Assembly: GCA_016297945.1 (NCBI GenBank)
Contig: JAEDFR010000083.1
Coordinates: 1-10,355 of the forward strand
Direction: 5' to 3'
Length of the DNA: 10,355 nucleotides
DNA from: Lachnospiraceae bacterium
Lineage (GTDB): Bacteria; Bacillota; Clostridia; Lachnospirales; Lachnospiraceae
The notes beneath the pieces are model-generated. The model was not told where the DNA came from, did no database searches, and saw nothing but the letters and a program-made list of their open reading frames with translations. This document shows, one piece after another, positions 7,869-10,355 of the stretch; position 1 is the first letter of the stretch; each line of letters begins with the position of its first letter. The position numbers and the translations under genes are program-made.

Positions 7869-9292
7869 GAAAAACACTCTTTTTAAAGTTTCTTTTAGCG
7901 TATATTATTTTCGGTTGCTTCGGCTTTATTGCCGTTGCGACCGTTTCTTCTGCCCTGACGCTGGATCATGAAACCAAGCGAACCGCAGAGCAGTATTACC
8001 GGGAAGCATCCACCATTTCCAAAACCTATGCCAGTGATTTGTACAACAATCAGATTACCGTGGAAAATGCCTATTCCCAGCTTCATGCTCTGTCTGTTTA
8101 TCTGGATGCCGATATCTGGATTGTCAATCCGTCCGGTACCGTGGTTGTCAATTCCATGAATCTCCCAAATATATCCAATCCACAGATAATTCAAGATTTT
8201 GACCCTTCCGTTACTGCATCCTCTTATTATGTGCAGGGAAATTTCTTCAATCAATACGATGAGGAAATGTTAACGGTTTTTACCCCGATTACTTCCAATT
8301 ACAAAATCAAAGGCTACGTCATTATTCTTCAGCCGATGGATACTCTAAGAAGCCGCAGTGATAATTATCTGAGTATCACATATATCACATTGGTGGTCTT
8401 ACTGTTTTTATCTTTGATTATTTTGATCTTCTTTACGGAAGTTTTCTATATTCCTTTAAAGAAAATCATTTATGCAACAGAACAATATGCCGCCGGAAAC
8501 ATGCATCATGAATTTTCCGTAGACAGCAATGATGAGCTGGGATATCTGGCTGGCTCACTCAATTATATGGCAAGCGAAATAGCCCGTTCCGAAGACAATC
8601 AGAAAAAGTTTGTTGCCAATGTCTCCCATGACTTCCGTTCTCCGCTAACCTCTATCCGTGGCTATCTGGAAGCAATGATTGACGGAACCATTCCACAAGA
8701 GCTGCATGAAAAATATTTAAAAATAGTACTGAATGAAACAGAACGACTGACAAAGCTCACAAATTCTCTGTTAACGTTAAACAATCTGAATACGAAGGGA
8801 ATGGTTTTGGAACTCTCAGATTTCAATATCAATCAGGTCATTCACAAAACCGTAGATACGTTTGAAGGAACCTGTCGAAAAAAACAGATTTCCATCGATC
8901 TCATTCTTACGGGGCAGGAGATGTACGTACATGCGGATGTTGATAAAATACAGCAGGTGTTATATAACCTTTTGGATAACGCAATAAAATTCTCGCATTC
9001 CAATTCCACCATTACCATCGAAACAAAATTAAAGCACAACAAACTGTTTGTATCCGTAAAAGATACCGGTATCGGCATTCCGAAAGAAAGTCTGAATCTC
9101 ATTTTTGACCGCTTTTATAAAACAGATTTGTCCCGCGGTAAGGATAAGAAAGGAACCGGTCTGGGTCTTTCCATTACCAAAGAAATTATTCACTCCCACG
9201 GCGAAAACATCAACGTTGTCAGCACTGAAGGAGTCGGAACCGAATTCATCTTTTCTCTGGCCCCCTCTGACATAGACGAAGACGACGAATAA
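7865..9292 (+). CDS. membrane sensor histidine kinase (HAMP, HisKA, HATPase)
   Basis: The 475-residue protein is the cognate kinase of the preceding regulator. Two transmembrane helices (about 7-29 and 168-191) flank an extracytoplasmic sensor domain of roughly 138 residues; the stretch DADIWIVNPSGTVVVNS (81-97) resembles a PAS/Cache-like fold. A HAMP linker (192-245) follows. The dimerisation domain has the phospho-acceptor H255 in VSHDFRSPLTSIRGY. The ATPase domain shows the N box (QQVLYNLLDNAIKFS, 363-377), G1 DTGIGIP (400-406), F box IFDRFYK (413-419) and G2 GTGLGLSI (430-437). All catalytic motifs are intact. The C-terminus is an acidic tail (DIDEDDE). The start ATG overlaps the regulator stop by 4 bp. 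The gene ends immediately before a long inverted repeat. The layout resembles WalK/PhoR-type kinases, but no walHIJ-like genes are adjacent, so that identity is not claimed. Confidence 0.95.
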   Translation: MRKTLFLKFLLAYIIFGCFGFIAVATVSSALTLDHETKRTAEQYYREASTISKTYASDLYNNQITVENAYSQLHALSVYLDADIWIVNPSGTVVVNSMNLPNISNPQIIQDFDPSVTASSYYVQGNFFNQYDEEMLTVFTPITSNYKIKGYVIILQPMDTLRSRSDNYLSITYITLVVLLFLSLIILIFFTEVFYIPLKKIIYATEQYAAGNMHHEFSVDSNDELGYLAGSLNYMASEIARSEDNQKKFVANVSHDFRSPLTSIRGYLEAMIDGTIPQELHEKYLKIVLNETERLTKLTNSLLTLNNLNTKGMVLELSDFNINQVIHKTVDTFEGTCRKKQISIDLILTGQEMYVHADVDKIQQVLYNLLDNAIKFSHSNSTITIETKLKHNKLFVSVKDTGIGIPKESLNLIFDRFYKTDLSRGKDKKGTGLGLSITKEIIHSHGENINVVSTEGVGTEFIFSLAPSDIDEDDE

Positions 9293-9583
9293 AATAAAGT
9301 TTTCGATACTTTGGGGACATGGCAAGTCGTCCTTACAGAAAATGATATATCTTTGCCCGCCGGCTTTTACGAGGTTTTGTGACTTTCTTAGCGGCATGGC
9401 GAACAAAAAGGAATGCCCGGTTTCAACTGTCTGAAGACGAAGTCTGAGTTTTGAAACCGGGCATTTAATAAATACTTTGTGAGCGTGCCGCTTAGAAAGG
9501 CTAGAAACCGAAGTACGAGGCGGCAAAGATATATCATTTTCTGTAAGGACGAGTTTCATCCCGCAAAAATTGCGAACTTTATT
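9293..9583. repeat. long nested imperfect inverted repeat, MITE-like palindromic element
   Basis: Almost the whole gap between the kinase gene and trmL is one imperfect palindrome of about 291 bp. From outside in, the paired segments are: AATAAAGTT (9293-9301) with AACTTTATT (9575-9583); a perfect 31-bp pair (9327-9357 with 9522-9552, beginning TCGTCCTTACAG); a 16-bp pair with 14 matches (9383-9398, CTTTCTTAGCGGCATG, with 9484-9499); and a perfect 15-bp inner pair (9412-9426, AATGCCCGGTTTCAA, with 9451-9465) around a 24-nt loop. The pairs are separated by diverged spacers. There is no transposase. The structure fits a non-autonomous palindromic element (MITE or large REP-like repeat) or a degenerate insertion; it could also act as a bidirectional terminator between the convergent genes. 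A copy-number search would decide whether it is mobile. Confidence 0.85.
9412..9465 (-). terminator. inner hairpin of the palindrome, probable terminator, best for the minus strand
   Basis: A perfect 15-bp stem (AATGCCCGGTTTCAA paired with TTGAAACCGGGCATT) closes a 24-nt loop that itself contains AGAC-GAA-GTCT. Read on the minus strand, the stem is followed after two bases by TTTTTGTT, resembling an intrinsic terminator for transcripts coming from trmL. Read on the plus strand, the tail is TTAATAAATACTTT, a weaker match, so termination of the kinase transcript here is less certain. Its distance from both stop codons (over 100 nt) is larger than usual. Confidence 0.45.
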
Positions 9584-10079
9584 ACGTTGTCTTCCAATTC
9601 AGTCGATGGAGTTCTCCTTCTAACTGCATGGATTCAAAATTCTGCTGGCGCAAAGCTTCATACAAAACGATGGCAACCGAATTGGATAAATTCAGTGACC
9701 GGATTGCGGGCTCCATGGGAATTCGTATACAGTTTTCTTCGTGTTCTACCAGAATTTCCTCCGGTATCCCGGCACTTTCCTTTCCAAACATGATAAAATC
9801 ATTCGGTCCGAAAGTAACATCGGAATAGACATGCTTGGCTTTGGTTGTTGCCATCCAGATTTTTGCTCCGGGATTCTCTTTTAAAAAAGTCTCAAAATTC
9901 ATATAGGTATGAACATCCAAATCTTTCCAATAATCCATTCCCGCTCTTTTTAAAGCTTTTTCACTCAACGAAAATCCCAAGGGCTCAATCAGATGCAGAC
10001 TTGTACCGGTTGCGACACAGGTTCTGCCGATGTTTCCGGTATTGGCCGGGATTTCCGGCTGATGCAATACGATATTCAT
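9582..10079 (-). CDS. trmL: tRNA (cytidine/uridine-34-2'-O)-methyltransferase TrmL (SPOUT family)
   Basis: The 165-residue protein is a compact SPOUT (trefoil-knot) methyltransferase of the TrmL/CspR type, which uses SAM to methylate the 2'-O of the wobble nucleotide in tRNA-Leu isoacceptors. Its length matches the family, which consists of the catalytic domain alone. Motif 1 is NTGNIGRTC (13-21), motif 2 is MFGKESAGIP (97-106), and motif 3 is IPMEPAIRSLNLSNSVAIVL (120-139), forming the knot and SAM pocket. All appear intact. It begins one nucleotide after the stop of the upstream aminotransferase gene, with an AGCAGG within that gene's last codons as a weak ribosome binding site, so the two are likely translationally coupled. 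Its TAA stop overlaps the outer end of the palindromic element, and it converges on the kinase gene. Confidence 0.95.
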   Translation of the reverse strand: MNIVLHQPEIPANTGNIGRTCVATGTSLHLIEPLGFSLSEKALKRAGMDYWKDLDVHTYMNFETFLKENPGAKIWMATTKAKHVYSDVTFGPNDFIMFGKESAGIPEEILVEHEENCIRIPMEPAIRSLNLSNSVAIVLYEALRQQNFESMQLEGELHRLNWKTT

Positions 10080-10080
10080 A

Positions 10081-10355
10081 TTATGCCTGCTCTTTCTCTT
10101 TACGAAGTTTTGTTACAAATTCATTTAATCTTCCAATTGCAATCTTTAAGTTTTCTAAAGAATATGCATAGGAAATACGTAAGAATCCTTCCCCACAGTC
10201 ACCAAATGCGGTACCAGGTACAACGGCAACCTTTTGCTCTTCCAAAAATCTGGTTGCAAATTCTTCACTGGTCATGCCAAATTCTTTGATGCAGGGAAAT
10301 ACATAAAATGCCCCATAAGGTTCAAAGCATTCCAGTCCCATCTCACGAAATGCAT
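10081..10355 (-). CDS. class I/II PLP-dependent aminotransferase, C-terminal fragment (N-terminus beyond window)
   Basis: The last 91 codons of a gene entering from the right edge are visible; the frame is open at 10355, so the N-terminus and the PLP-binding lysine lie outside. The fragment has the typical C-terminal small-domain features of fold-type I aminotransferases: EPYGAFYVFPCI, then VAVVPGTAFGDCGEGFLRISYA, where the Arg of FLRISYA corresponds to the substrate carboxylate-binding arginine of the aspartate aminotransferase family. It resembles aspartate/aromatic aminotransferases, but the substrate cannot be decided from this part. The ATG at 10341 is internal, because coding sequence (A-F-R-E) continues upstream of it. 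It ends one nucleotide before trmL, on the same strand. Confidence 0.92.
   Translation of the reverse strand, partial: AFREMGLECFEPYGAFYVFPCIKEFGMTSEEFATRFLEEQKVAVVPGTAFGDCGEGFLRISYAYSLENLKIAIGRLNEFVTKLRKEKEQA

Noticed and set aside
9029..9559. Minus-strand open frame of 176 codons across the palindrome and the kinase 3' end
   Set aside because: It is antisense to the kinase gene for about half its length and otherwise consists of palindrome arm sequence. Its recognisable part recurs on the other arm because the DNA is an inverted repeat, so it is not supported as an independent gene.
9479..9793. Plus-strand open frame starting with GTG in the right arm of the palindrome
   Set aside because: It continues antisense through trmL, has no ribosome binding site, and shares QRYIIFCKD with the other arm only through the inverted repeat.

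Overview
The window looks like chromosomal DNA of a low-to-mid GC, Gram-positive Clostridia-type bacterium, most likely Lachnospiraceae. The basis is the mix of housekeeping families (YhaM-type exoribonuclease, MutS2 with a C-terminal Smr domain, a single RlmD-type rRNA methyltransferase, TrmL), AGGAGG-like ribosome binding sites, and codon use. No plasmid, phage, CRISPR or transposase gene is visible. The assignment is an inference from protein families, not a database match.

Layout. The left part is read on the minus strand. From about 4.55 kb leftwards come a membrane-anchored HtrA-like protein that appears to have lost its protease active site (4554-3229), YhaM (3026-2082), RlmD (2027-543), and a partial, very AT-rich membrane-anchored hypothetical protein running off the left edge (389-1). 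Its base composition differs sharply from the rest. The right part is read on the plus strand: mutS2 (4651-7023), then a response regulator and histidine kinase sharing a 4-bp ATGA overlap (7149-9292). At the far right, trmL and the C-terminal end of a class I/II aminotransferase are on the minus strand and converge on the kinase gene.

Two intergenic regions stand out. The 96-bp gap between the HtrA-like gene and mutS2 holds two back-to-back sigma-A-type promoters whose -35 boxes are 6 bp apart. The mutS2 promoter is placed so that transcription should begin at or next to the ATG, and there is no Shine-Dalgarno sequence, so the mRNA is probably leaderless. The 290-bp gap between the kinase and trmL genes is almost entirely one long, imperfect, nested inverted repeat with 31-bp perfect arms and a 15-bp perfect inner stem. 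It looks like a MITE-like palindromic element that now lies where two converging transcripts end.

Functionally, most genes serve RNA and translation: RlmD modifies 23S rRNA, TrmL modifies the tRNA wobble base, YhaM trims RNA 3' ends, and MutS2 family members act on recombination intermediates and/or collided ribosomes. The two-component system and the HtrA-like protein are envelope-located; the signals they respond to cannot be read from the sequence. I see no new multi-gene system here. The palindromic element, the pseudoprotease and the leaderless mutS2 promoter are the points most worth following up.
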